A stretch of 64,000 nucleotides of DNA from positions 17,645,751 to 17,709,750 of the forward strand of contig NC_091156.1 of NCBI RefSeq assembly GCF_040958095.1, written 5' to 3'. The position numbers and the translations under genes are program-made. Positions 12,251-24,397 of this stretch are shown here, piece after piece. Source of the stretch: Procambarus clarkii (Eukaryota > Arthropoda > Malacostraca > Decapoda > Cambaridae). Under the pieces are notes generated by a model. It was given only the letters and a program-made list of their open reading frames with translations. It was not told the DNA's origin and made no database searches. The number at the start of each line of letters is the position of its first letter. Within the stretch, counting starts at the first letter, position 1.

Positions 12251-13370
12251 CTCTCTCTTCATATTTGGCCTAAAAATTTTAGTTATTTACTTACAGAGTA
12301 ATTTATTATAAATACAGATAATACATTTCAGGATAAAAATTAAACGATAAAATTTCAATATGAAATAAAATATTTGGGCAAATACGTGGTTTTATCCCTT
12401 AACTTTGCCTTATCAGGAGAGCAGACGACCGAATGTCAATGGAAGTAATGTTACCAAACCAAGGAAGTCTGCAAACTTTCCTGCACTCAAAACTTAATTG
12501 TGTAATAATAATATCGTGGCTTATATATACATATAATGTATATATACTTTTTATATAAAATATTTAGATCTATTGAAACACTGTCATTATTTTCCCATTT
12601 ATATTGATTTGATATAGGTATTTGGGAATACTGTAATCAGCATCGGGTGCATCCCAGCACCGCCCACTTTTAATACTTGATAATTGATATACTTACAATA
12701 TTTATTATTAAACACTTATATATAAATTTTGTTATTAAGATTGTATGTATAATTTCCCATAACTGTATAATTAACATTGATGTATATACATAAATATAAT
12801 GTGTGAAATCACGACGAAATTAACATGTGATGAATAATCATATTTTCATATTTTTCCTGATATCCTAAAAAAACAGAAATAACTCCAGTTCATTTTTTTT
12901 ATTATTAACAAGCTTAGGTATACACAGCAATGTGCTGCTACCCTATTCTATATGAAAGATTACACAGTGTAGATCAAAAACTAGCTATAAGCTCATTTAA
13001 TATTCCCATCTCGCAGGATGGTTAGTCATACATGGAGTCAGGGAGGAGCAAATACCAGCCTCAATACAAAAACAAATCAACTCTGACTAAAAATTAGGTG
13101 AGAACATGAAATATAAGGCTGATTTATTAGCCCCCACTAGCAAAATCTGGGTACAGCACAAGAAATATATCTTCCCATATTCTTGCAACGCTACGCGTGC
13201 TAAGGGTTGTACAAGAATGTAAGAACTTTTGAATATATATAAAAAAAAGTAATTACAGAGGTCAAAGCACCTCTTACCATTTGGTCTGAAGTCACTTATA
13301 ACAGGGCAATCACAGATATAGTGTTGTCCCAGCTCTAGTTGGAACAAATGTTCCAACCTATGTCTTATTC
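12251..13370. other. AT-rich stretch, no gene seen
   Basis: Very AT-rich, with TATATA tracts near 12525-12560 and 12720-12800. Around 13180-13230 is the phrase ACGCTACGCGTGCTAAGGGTTGTACAAGAATGTAAGAAC, which resembles one at 13725-13770 (ACGCTATGCGTGTTAATGGC..). Both are probably repeat debris. Confidence 0.4.
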
Positions 13371-13374
13371 AAAA

Positions 13375-13560
13375 GTAAAACCAAACAGTACCTAATTTCA
13401 TCAAATTCATCATCATTTCATAAAAAAAGTACCTAATTTCATCAAATTCATCATCATTTCCTCAAAAAAGTACCTAATTTCATCACAGTCATCATCATTT
13501 CATCAAAAAAGTTCCTAATTTCATCATCATTTCATCAAAAAAGTACCTAATTTCATCAGC
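13375..13560. repeat. Tandem repeat of about 40-45 bp, four to five copies
   Basis: Successive units each contain AGTACCTAATTTCATCA plus CATCATCATTTCATC and an A-run. Later units are shortened. It is a small non-coding minisatellite. Confidence 0.8.
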
Positions 13561-13724
13561 TTCAAACCCCCCACACTGTATCTTGTGCCCAAAATTAGTA
13601 CTTAAGACATACAACTTCACCAGTATAATCAATACAATCAATTATTATTGTCGTTATTATGTTGAACTCAAATTCTGCTAAATGTACCTATTAATACTTT
13701 TACTTATTGCTTAGATTAAGGATC

Positions 13725-13850
13725 TCCTGAAACGCTATGCGTGTTAATGGCTTTGCAAGAATTTAAGAACGCCAATGTTAGGTAGTATCACAACCCAATG
13801 TACCTTCTTGTATAATGATAAGTGAAATAAAAATAAAATAAATGTGACAA
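13725..13850 (+). mobile_element. Short LINE/SINE 3' tail fragment
   Basis: The phrase ATGTACCTTCTTGTATAATG followed by an A-rich (AAATAAAATAAATG) tail looks like the 3' end of a retroposon. No coding part is attached. Confidence 0.3.
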
Positions 13851-14149
13851 TGTCTGATCACGAAGGAAAATGGGCAGGAAATTCCTTAAGTGCTTTGGTA
13901 TTAATCAATGCATCTTCAGAAGGATGAATTTTACAAGTTAGTGGTGGTGATAAATAATAATATATTTATGCAGCTTCCCTAAACCATTTACGAAAGTATA
14001 CGCATACACTAGCTAAGGCTATCTTTTATACGCTTCCTAAGACTAGCTTATACACTAGCTAAGACTAGCTTATGTACCTGAATTTACCTGAGAGTCACTA
14101 ACACTCTAGTGGCCTCAATGAGGACAGGAAGCCGGTGATTTGTCAAAGG

Positions 14150-14417
14150 TCCCCCATTTGTTCTGATGATTTTTTCAATCTGGATTTTAAAGCTCAGCAG
14201 AGTTGAGCATGGATGTAGCGGGCTCAGCAGTTTTTCCAGTTACGACTTCAGCGGGTAGGCGGTTCCATGGGTTTGCAACCTTGTAATTGAAAAAGCATTT
14301 CCTGTTTTCAGTCCTACACCTTGACTTGTTGAGTTTGAAACCGTTGTTCCTTGTTTTCGTTACATCTGACCTTTTGAAGAAGTTGTCCGAATCAATATAA
14401 AGGACTTTATGATTGAT
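14150..14417 (-). mobile_element. LINE C-terminal fragment
   Basis: On the minus strand it encodes FFKRSDVTKTRNNGFKLNKS, then CRTENRKCFFNYKVANPWNR and LPAEVVTGKTAEPATSMLNS. This is the conserved C-terminal tail of CR1-like non-LTR reverse transcriptases (..TRGNGFKL..FF.NRVVN.WN.LP..VV). It may be the far 3' part of the same copy whose reverse transcriptase lies at 15925-17450: same strand, correct order. Confidence 0.65.
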
Positions 14418-14600
14418 TGATTGATGAAGATTAAGCCACCCAATAGGTGGCATGGGCATGAATAGCCCGTAAGTGGTGGCCCTTTTGAGCCATTACCAGT
14501 ATCAAAAGATGATACTGGAGATCTGTGGAGGCGCAACTGCACCCTGCGTGACGGGAGATGTCTCCCGGACCAAATGGTGAAGGACTTTATGTTGATCCGG
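14418..14600 (-). mobile_element. 3' end of a LINE with (ATCA)n tail and hairpin
   Basis: On minus it reads CTTACGGGCTATTCATGCCC, then a small hairpin (CCACC..GGTGG), TTAATCTTCATC and (AATC)n. The same 3' end occurs at 56030-56090 (after the LINE ORF1) and at 58075-58140, so the three mark one LINE family. Confidence 0.6.
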
Positions 14601-14636
14601 ACAATTTATATTATATTTTATCAATATAAAAGACAA

Positions 14637-14803
14637 GGGCCATGATGAGGGTTCGAACATATGTCCGAGAGGATTCCAGACGCGCCTTAATTGACTGTGC
14701 TACGACATGGTTAAAGAGAATTTCAACCGGGAGTTCAACTTACCTCATAGTTGGCGCGTCTGGGATCCTCTCGGACGTAGGCTCGAACCCTCATCACGGC
14801 CCT
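14637..14803. repeat. Foldback of two tRNA-like halves
   Basis: The arms 14637-14690 and 14755-14803 are inverted copies. Both contain GAGGGTTCGA or its complement, which looks like a pol III B box, and GTCCGAGAGGAT..CAGACGCGCC. The loop is about 65 nt. It can fold into one long hairpin. Confidence 0.7.
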
Positions 14804-14862
14804 TTTGGATTTGTTCATTTGATGCACCACGCTATTGTGATTTCTGTGTGTAACAAAGGACT

Positions 14863-15925
14863 TGTAATGTACGCGTACATGTACGTATTTGGTTGATTAG
14901 ACACACAAAGTTTAGTGGTTTTGATATTTATTTATTATACAGTCATGGTTACAGCAGTCGGTTTGCTGGCAGTGTAGTGAAGTGTTGTAGTAGTTGAGGT
15001 GAAACCTGGAGCAGGACAGAGAGTCGAGTAAGGCCGGGATAGAGAGCTCGGATGCAGAGTGAGAGTCATAGAGCGTGGCGCTCTGAATGCAGGTGGAGTC
15101 GAAGAGCTCGAGTGCGGGACGAGAGCATGGATGCGGCCGGAGTCTGGCTGTCTGCTCTGTGTCGGGACTGAAACATTTTATGAGGGTAGGAACGGGACTC
15201 GTTGAGTGTTACATTGTTGTTGGTGAATGTTGAAGATGTGGGGTATCTCTCAAGCTTCTGTACTGAACCACATTTAGAGTTTAAACTGATGATGATTTGT
15301 TTTTGCCAATTCAATTAAAGACCATAGGGCTGGTCAGACCAGTGAATTGATGGAGTACATATGTCGCTCACAGCTGAGTGCTACAGGAGTTAGCAGGACT
15401 GTCGGCGGGCTAGCCGGCCTAGTGGGAGATGTCCGGGTGTTAAAAGAGGATTGGTTTGTAATTCCAGTTCCCCGATGTTGGTAGTCTGGTCGAATTTCCT
15501 TCTTCAAGGTGTCATAGTCGCAGAGGTGATCGAGGCGTTCTTGAGAGACGACCGTGCGAAGGATCCGTCCGCTTCCCGGCACTTGTATTTCCAGTAGTCG
15601 TTATGGATTATTGAGTTATGCTGTCCGTCCTCCTTAGGAAGTGCGCGGCCACGTCGGATATACCCGGAGAAGGCAGTATGGGAACCTGTCTGCCTGGTTG
15701 GTGCCGGTGCGGGTTCTGGGGAAAGAGATGGTGCCTGGGCGGCCGCATGCGGAGCTGGAGAGCCGGTGACATGGACTAAAGCATCGGAGTCGGTCGAGTC
15801 TTCGGAATCGGCCTCGTCGTCCTGGTCAGCTGTTCTGGGGGCTGCAGCCGTCCTTGTCAGTGGGGCAAGCTTGGAGACTGCGGAGTCGCTGTGGCCGGAC
15901 AGTGAGGACTCCCTGAGGGTCGGCT
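14863..15925 (-). mobile_element. LTR retrotransposon fossil: LTR plus adjoining 3' pol remnant
   Basis: 14863-15385 matches, in the same orientation, the solo LTR at 46398-46896. Both begin TGTAA.GTACG and end CTACA in plus-strand reading, both share GGAGCAG.ACAGAGAG and CTGTCTGCTCTGTGTCG, and both carry a poly(A)-signal-like AATAAATA on minus. The adjoining 15386-15925 carries, on minus, a basic pol-C-terminal-like segment (GYIRRGRALPKEDGQHNS). This is a broken fragment, probably Gypsy-type; age unknown but clearly diverged. Confidence 0.55.
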
Positions 15926-17450
15926 ATGCCCCACATGTTTTGTCAATATTAAAAAGCATTTTCCAGTCTTTTGACCATTTGTGGAGTGTATGTAGATCTC
16001 TTTGTAGGGCTCCAATATCATTATCATTTCCCACTTTACCATATATATCTTTGTGTCATCTGCAAATTTGATGATGTGGTTTGCAATATTCTCATCTATG
16101 TCATTGATGTATATGACAAAAAAGGCTTGGCCCCATAATAAATCCCTGAAGTGAATTGTGGGGTTCAGTCCCTGAGCCCATTATGTGCCTCTGTAACCCT
16201 TTCCACTACCGCCCACAAGATGGGTATGGGGTGCATAATAAATGAACTAAACTAAGTACCCCACTCACCACATTTCTCCAGTCAGATTCAGACCCATTTA
16301 GTACGACCCTCTGATTTCTTTATTTCAACCATTGTTTTATCCATTCTAGTATTCTATCATTTATTTCATGGGCCTGTAATTTCCTTGCCAGTCATTCATG
16401 TGGTACCTTGTCAAAGGCTTTAGCAAAATCCATGTATACTACCTCATCCGGAAGTCCCTTTTCTGTGTAGCTGGTTACCGTTTCCAAAAACGTGAGTTTG
16501 TAAGGCAGGATCTATTTTTTAACAAACTCATGTTGTGTCGATTTTACAAGATTGCTCGCTGAAAGATGGAGAATGATTTCCTCCCTTATGATTTTCACCA
16601 TTAGCTTGCAGATGTGTGATGTCAAGCTGATTGGACGGTAATTTTCTGCTGAGCTCTTTCTGCCTTTTTTTTGTTTTAAATAGGGGGTAACATTTGCATA
16701 TTTCCAATCTAGGGGGGACTATCCCTTGGTCCAGAGATTTTGTGAGAAGTAATTTCAGCGGTAGGCATAGTGCTGTTAGTTCCTTTATAACTTTGGATTG
16801 GACTCCATCCACATCTGGGGCTTTCAAGTCTTTTAGTTTACCTGAGTTTACCTGAGAGCCACTAACACTAGTGGCCTCGACGAGAACAATGCCAATGTTC
16901 TTCTTGATTATGTCGCTTGTTATAGGTATTACCATAAATTCATTCTCTTCACCTTCAAACATTTGTGTGGATGATGGATGTCTTCTAACCTTTCTAGTGT
17001 GAACACTGATGTAAAATATTCATTCAGAATGTTTGCTGCCCTTTTATCTTCCATTATAACTTTGTTAGTTTTATCTTTTAAGAGTCCTGCCGAATCCTTT
17101 GTTTTTATTTTAGTTCTTATATAGGCATAAAACGATCTTTGATGTTTTTTTATTTTGGGGGCAAGTTTCCTTTTGTAGTTTTTTTGGCTCATTTGATTTC
17201 TTGGGTGGCCGAGTTTAGTGCCCTTTCGTATATCTCATAATCAATATTGTCCATTGTGGATTTGTACGTTCTCCAGTGGTTCCGCTTGGTTGTCAATGCC
17301 CGTTTTACGACCTGTGTAATCCAACTAGTTCCCTTTCCTTTATTTCTCTTTATTTTGCACATATTTGAACGAGTTCCGTGATGACCGTGAAATTTTACCA
17401 CGATGCTTCCACGTCGAGCTCCCCAATTAGCTTACATAATATACTTGCTA
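15926..17450 (-). mobile_element. CR1-like LINE reverse transcriptase fragment, degenerate
   Basis: On minus, from 17400 downward, it encodes WITQVVKRALTTKRNHWRTY, then NYKRKLAPKIKKHQRSFYAY, NILNEYFTSVFT, DLKAPDVDGVQSKVIKELT and NDIGALQRDLHTLHKWSKDW. This is the pre-RT region, RT entry motif and post-catalytic segment of a non-LTR reverse transcriptase. A short repeat (16838-16890, TTTACCTGAGAGYCACTAACACTAGTGGCCTCGA) and a foreign 3' tail (16130-16257) interrupt it. The frame is broken at several points. Confidence 0.75.
16130..16257 (+). mobile_element. LINE 3'-tail fragment, plus orientation
   Basis: This stretch (ATTATGTGCCTCTGTAACCC, CCCACAAGATGGGTATGGGG, ending AACTAAACTAA) is the reverse complement of 49140-49260, the 3' tail of a LINE. 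Here it lies inside the CR1-like LINE relic. Confidence 0.65.
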
Positions 17451-17760
17451 CAGACTTCAGCTACAGACCATGTAAACTACAGGTGGATGTAGTTTACATG
17501 GACTTTGTAAGACATTTGACAAGGTACCACATGAAAGACCTTTTCTTACAATGTACCTGTTAATATTTTTTTCAATTTTGCTAGAAATTCGGGCAAGCCC
17601 GAATAAGCTCGGGCAAGATATACATATTGGAGAGTATGTCCCAGTTTTCGTTCACACAGTTTACAATTGGGAGGTTGACCATTGGGGGGGATTCATTACC
17701 TGCAGCCACCTGCCATAAATTTCAATATCCCAGTCTACGTCTGACAATTACAACCTCACA

Positions 17761-17960
17761 GTCATGGCCGCAGCCCTTGACGGCCATGACTGAAATTGAG
17801 ATTGAAATAAGTTTATTGAGGTAAAATACACACAATGGGATGAGGTAGATCCAGCTACCTCATCCCTTTGTGTTCTCTAAATCCCTAAATTTGTGATCCC
17901 TTTATGATCCCTAAATTTCAATTCCAATTTCTGTCATGGCCGTCAAGGGCTTCAGGAGGG
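17761..17960. repeat. Multi-hairpin foldback element upstream of Tim8
   Basis: The outer arms are inverted: 17772-17806 (AGCCCTTGACGGCCATGACT..) and 17925-17955. The left edge also forms its own hairpin (GTCATGGCCG at 17761-17770 with CGGCCATGAC at 17781-17790). In the middle, 17837-17848 (GGGATGAGGTAG) pairs perfectly with 17855-17866. It ends about 235 nt before the Tim8 start codon. Confidence 0.7.
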
Positions 17961-18194
17961 AGGGTATAGGGGGGGAGGGGGTTCCTCCCTGCCATCTGTT
18001 GGTCGCCTCCACAACTATTGTAAACAAACTCGGTTGTTAACTAGATGTTATATTAATACTGAGATATACGAGAGGAATGCACCTGGAATAGATAGCTAAA
18101 TATCTAAATATTTCAAAAGAAGTTTCAGGTCTTTGTTAAGCGTGAGGTGTGAGGAGGAAGCGGAGGAAGGCATCATAGAGGAGCAGCCAGAGAT

Positions 18195-18278
18195 ATGAGT
18201 GTCTTGGACCAATTGGCTACAGCCGATCCTCTCCTGGCCAGATTCATTGAGGGAGAAACACAGAAACAGCGCTTTCAG
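18195..18278 (+). CDS. Tim8: Tim8 exon 1
   Basis: The exon encodes 28 residues from ATG to Gln28, donor GTAAAT at 18279. The 5' flank (about 18020-18194) is non-repetitive and purine-rich just before the start, and is a likely 5' UTR. No TATA box is evident at a fixed distance. Confidence 0.92.
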
Positions 18279-21200
18279 GTAAATGACATGTCAGTTATCT
18301 ATGATGAGCGAGACTGGCCAGAACAATATTTGGAGTGGAAGGCGAGGTTCTCGTGTTTGGAGGCTGAGGTTCTCGTGTTTGGAGGCTGAGGTTCTCGTGT
18401 TTGGAGGCTGAGGTTCTCGTGTTTGGAGGCTGAGGTTCTCGTGTTTGGAGGCTGAGGTTCTCGTGTTTGGAGGCTGAGGTTCTCGTGTTTGGAGGCTGAG
18501 GTTCTCGTGTTTGGAGGCTGAGGTTCTCGTGTTTGGAGGCTGAGGTTCTCGTGTTTGGAGGCTGAGGTTCTCGTGTTTGGAGGCTGAGGTTCTCGTGTTT
18601 GGAGGCTGAGGTTCTCGTGTTTGGAGGCTGAGGTTCTCGTGTTTGGAGGCTGAGGTTCTCGTGTTTGGAGGCTGAGGTTCTCAAGGTTGGAGGCTGAGGT
18701 TCTCAAGGTTGGAGGCTGAGGTTCTCAAGGTTGGTCTGGAGGGATTGGGGCTTGTGAGGAGTGGAGACATCTTTGGTGATGCTTGTGTGAGTGGGGTCTA
18801 CTGAACGTTTTACCCATCTACGTCATCGCTACTCTAAACACTCCTATCTAACCTAATGAAAAATAATAGATACCATTTTATATATGATACACAGTATAAT
18901 ATATGAAGCCATAGAATTATTAAGGTCAAACACACTATATTTACAAGCTAAGATCACTCAGATGTGCTGTTTGGTATAGCAGGTACATGGTGGACTTGTG
19001 TAAGCTAGCCGGGGCAGGCCTATAGCCTGCCCCGGAGTCCTGTGTGGGGTTTAGTCCCCCCATACCTTGAGGTGCTTCCAGGGCTTAGCGTTCCCGCGGC
19101 CCGGTCGTCGACCAGGCCTCCATACAGTTACAGTAGTTGTGTTAGTCCCCCACACTGCCCCGGGCAGTGTGGGGGACTAACCCATCTCTGAGCAAGTGCA
19201 GTGCTTTATGCGAATTCCACGGTGGAATCATCCGAGCGATGTAATCCTTGGGTAACGTAGAGATGGTTCAGTTGGGTTCGTTAATTGTGTACTCCATACC
19301 TAACCTGTGGGTAGTGGTGCATTCCAGATACACCTTTCTACCGCCTAGGGATTTCCAACATAGTTGGAAACTGGCCAAGACATGGGGCACTTTTATTTGG
19401 ATACTGAAATGTGCAACATTTAATAGTATCAAGCTGCTTCATTGCACTTTCAAGCAGTATTTTCTAAAAAGATCCCCAAAGGCAACCCGATTATGTCAAG
19501 TGACATTATTCACCTTGCACAGCATGTGTATAAAAAAAGAAATTTAGGTTATGTTTAGAGTAGCAATTCTCTGTTCGAGAATTGCTACAGACAGAGAATT
19601 TAAACAGAGAATAGAGTTCTCTGGAGTCTTTTAGGAGCCCTGATTGTTCAACCTGACCTCTTACAGAACACTACATTGCTTTTTATGCTATTGATCCCAC
19701 TAAAAATGGGGCAGTGCTTTAGGGAAATTAAAATCTTCATAGTACTGTAATAGTTCTGTAATTTAAATTCTGGTAACCAAAATCTTGGGTAATCCGAATA
19801 ATTTTGAATGTAATTTTTTTTTTTACTGAAAAACTATAATAAAAATTTAGGTTACTAAGAGTTTTACCGAACTAACACTCAAATAAATTAGATTTTTTTT
19901 TTTTTTTTTACTTTCCAGGTAAAAATTTGGTTAACTCAAATGTCCATCTACCTCAAATGGCAGTGGGCCCCATATGCAGTAATATGGGTTATCAGGTGTA
20001 GACATTATTGATGCTTCATGGGTCTAATGATTTTTGCCCCAGTTAGTTACATGGGTTGCCTAGGCTCTGATGCTTCTGGTTAGGCAAAACTGGTTAAAAC
20101 TGATTAGGATAGCTGGGCGGGGGGACTAGGGCTCCCCCAGAAGGGAGCCGAGCGGACAGCACACTGGACTTGTGATCCTGTGGTCCTGGGTTCGATCCCA
20201 GGTGCCGGCGAGAAACAATGGGCAAAGTTTCTTTCACCCTATGCCCCTGTTACCGAGCAGTAAAATAGGTACCTGGGTGTTAGTCACCTGTCACGGGCTG
20301 CTTCCTGGGGGTGGAGGCCTGGTCGAGGACCGGGCCGCGGGGACACTTAAGCCCCGAAATCATCTCAAGATAACCCCTTCTCCCTCTTGAGGAGGGGGGT
20401 GCTGCGCAGACAGCGGCGTGTGATATCATGCTCATATGCTCGTTTCTTTTTTGGGAGTTCTATCCACTTGTTCGGCTTTTGGTAGCAATTTTCACCAGAA
20501 TAGGGGTTTGTTTTGGGACGCTTGCCTTTCTGGGTGCCTGACCCGGTCGATGGCAGACATAGAATGCTTCCAACCACACGGGGGTTTCTATAGGCCATTG
20601 CTCCCCATGCCTCTCTGAGGAGGCTAGGTTCTGGCTCGTGGTCCCTGGTAGGCCCACAGAACTCCATACACATGAATGATACCAAAGTCTGACATTAGCA
20701 TATCAGCCTGGATAAGCTTCGGGGAGCCTCCGGGTCTTGCCCAGAAAATGGCATTTCATTACATTCAACGCTGGTTTTTGGGATAAAACTAATTATTAAT
20801 TTTTTTATTATATGCTATTGTGATAGCTGAGAGTCATAGACATGATTTCAGTTGACATTTGTGTTTGTTAATTTTTGACCATTTTGGAAAATTTTTGACA
20901 CGTACTTTAATAAAGTATTTTTTCTCCCTTCCTATTTATGCTACGATGCTGAGACTTAGATCAGATGAAACCCTTTATATACAACTAGTCAAAAAAGTTT
21001 GATTGAAATCGAACTAGTTTTCATTTATTCCATATTTTTTTAAATTTGGGAACCCATGCCCCCTTAATGTTGTTTTTCTCTCGGAATAGCATATGATCTT
21101 CATTTTCATCAAATTAGAATATAGGTTTTCAGTATAGTTTACTGTAAAAAAAAAAATCGTCAATAAGGCATTTGAAATATGCGGCAAATTTAGACCAAAA

Positions 21201-24200
21201 AAAATATAACTCCAAATGTATAAAGTTTATGAAAAATCCATTCTGAAGGGATTGTAGAACAGACAGCTGAGCACACAATGTCAAAATACTAGTAGTGAGA
21301 ATTGGTTAAAAATTGGAATTTTAGAAGTCACTCAAAAATGAAACTAGTTTCAGAGATAATTGAAGTTGAAGTTATCGACAATGAATAAAGGTAATTTTAA
21401 TTCGTTAATTTAATTGTATGTTTTAATAAACATTGTTTGGCATTCATACTCGAATATGTGTTAAGTTGTAGGGCAATATATGTTGAAATGAAGTCAAGAA
21501 AAAATAACTAAACAAACACAAAATCATATAGGTATAATTATAACAATTATGATGTTAATTGTTAACAATCAAAATATAGGAATAATTATAACAATTATAA
21601 TGATTTAGGGGGGGATATTTAGGGTATACTTTACATAAGTGAAAAAGCCCTAATATGGTCCCTAATCACCAAAAGAACCTAAAGAGACAAAGAAAATAGT
21701 TTGAAATAAAAGAAAAAATCAGCCAAAAAAAAAAATTAAGTCCCAAGTTTTGCAAGTTGTGACTGACTTATTTGTTGACCAATTTATAGTTAAGGAAATA
21801 TATGCATTCTCCAGGATGTAAGGGTTACAACAAAATCAGATAATAGACAAAGGAGAAAAAACTAAAATCTAAAAAAAAAAATTTACCCTACAAAATTTGT
21901 TTTTGGGACATTGATGAAAGTAACATACTGTATATTAACATTGGACAATGTATTTATATGATATATAACAAAATAGAGCATAATAACATAGTTACTCATT
22001 ATTATTTGTTATTATGTATTACTCAGCAATGATATAAAGGCACCAACTGCATATCCACTTTGTGGACACTTCTTACTACTATTCTTCTTCTTTGAGCAAC
22101 GGACAGGTGCTTGCATCTCTTTATTATGGCATTATCCTTCAGTTCCAGTTATTAGGAACTGTTCTTATCAACTAAACATTCTTATTTTTTAAAAGTTTAT
22201 CTAAAATAAATTTCTGAAAATATTTTGATAAAAGTTTCACGACACTGCAGCCAATTTGGAGATTTCACATTTTTAAGTTATTTTTTACATAATTCAAATA
22301 TTTTTCGCTACCAGGCCCCCAATGTGCACGGTCTAAGGTTAATGATGAGGAACTTAGTAGTTATTTTAGTCTATTGGCTAATAAAGAAAATGACCCATGT
22401 CTTGCGTGATCTATGTTCTCAACAGGAATGAGGATGCTGGGCACCGGAGTGCCTCGCCAGGGTCTCCATGGGAGCACAGCTGTCAGGTCTATAAACTAAC
22501 CAATAGCAGCAAGGCACAGGTGCAAGATCTAATGGTACTGTATAGACATACAGTGGTACCTCTTTACGAACTTTTCGGGTTACGAGCCCAATTTGTTCGG
22601 AAAATTTGAATTGGGTTACGAACTTTACCTCGGAATATGAGTTTGTTGATACACGTACGGCCAACCAAGCACATGGTGGCACGGCGATCGCACCTCAGTT
22701 TACCAGTGCCTTGCGCCCAGTGAATATCCCACCTGAATTCTTCAAGGATTTTCAGGTTTTTTCTTCGGATTTTTGGCTATTTGAGCATAAGTTATTATAT
22801 ATCTCGCCATGGGTCCCAAGAAAGCTAGTGATAAGGTTCAAGGCAAGAAATCATATGTGAGAATGACCATAGAGAAAAAACGAGATCATTCATAAACGTG
22901 AAAATGGTACGTGTTGTTGAACTAGCTAGGCAGTATAACAAATCTTCAGGGGGAAGGAGGAGTAGGCAGTAGAGGATGTCCCTTCCTCATTAAGAAAATG
23001 TGTGCAGTATGGGAAGAACTGCAAAGTTTTGCTGAAAAGAATCACCCAGATTAAGCTTTAGCAGGCCGCTGCATTGATCTTATTAACACTTTCGCGCTCT
23101 CGGCGCTCAAAAAAAAACAATACCCCAGATGCTTTCGGCACTTCGCGCGCCTACGCGGTAAGACCGAAAAAGTGTACACTCTTTTGACTGTCCTGACAAT
23201 AATTGAAGGCGCACGTATTTAAATTTGGTATCACTGTGTTCGCAATGAAATTGTCTATAAGAGCATACCTATAAAATGCCGCCCAAGCATAAGGAGTATC
23301 AACACCAAATAAAAAACTATGCAGATCACTCGCCGAGAGCGCCAAATAGCAACAAAATGTTTCCACTCTCTTAATGGTTGCGAAGCCTACAGTTGTCCTA
23401 CATCGCTAATTTTGGTATCATTGGAATCGCAATAAAATTCTCTACACGGACATATGCATATGAATGTTTAATATAGGTAATTGCCCACCCACAAGAGTGT
23501 GTGAAGTGGAGAGTAGTTAGCCGCGAGCGCACTGGCGAAAACACAGGGGGGAAATCATGCTTGGAAAGTTTATACGTTTCCTGACCCTACTTTTCTATGT
23601 ACGTATTTCTTTTTTATACCAATGTGTTCGCAATAAAATTTTCTATAAGATGAAATGTATAACATTTGTACAAAGCATGTGTAAGAGAAGCGCCAAATAT
23701 AGAACCACGTCGCTCAGTATGCGTTCGCGGCAGAAACGAACGCATTGTTTTCGTTCGTTTGATGTTTGTCATGTTTATACTTGTTGAAACATTTTATAAT
23801 TTGTATGACAGTGATTGCAGTAAAATTCCCTACACAGACATATACATAACACATACAAATATTTCCCACGTGTTGGATATATCAACGGCTAAAGGGAACC
23901 CACTGCCACACGCTCGCCACACCCCCAAACATACTTTGTGTATTTTTTTTTTTACTCATAGAAGTTTATGTGATATAATATTCATTCTGGTACCAAAAAA
24001 ATCGCAAATAAATTCTCTACAAAACGTATATAATCTGAGAGTATCCCCATCCATTTCGGTTAAAAAATGGAATTTATAGAAATATTTTTTCGATGGACGA
24101 GAAAAGTAGGCTGTTATGCGGAATCGTAAGAAAAAACGGCGACGAGTTATCTCTAATCTAAAGCGCGAAAGTGTTAATGACAATGTGATGTCTCACTACA

Positions 24201-24342
24201 GACAAGTGTTGCAAAGAAGAGAAAAAAAATCTTAATGAAAAACAATGAGAAAATCATACAGTGAGCCAGAAGCAGGTCCTAGTGGTATGCAAGCAAAACA
24301 TGCCAGTGTGTGTACCCCAGAGAAGTCATCACTGCCTGATGT

Positions 24343-24397
<55 letters not shown>

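Noticed and set aside
18295-18706. Two long minus-strand open frames with repeats of the type SKHENLSLQTREPQPPNTRT
   Set aside because: They are only the 22-bp minisatellite read in different frames; the unit is not a multiple of 3, so several frames stay open by chance.
20130-20205. A functional tRNA-Thr gene
   Set aside because: The anticodon stem has a mismatch and the sequence continues into a SINE body and tail, so it is a tRNA-derived repeat.
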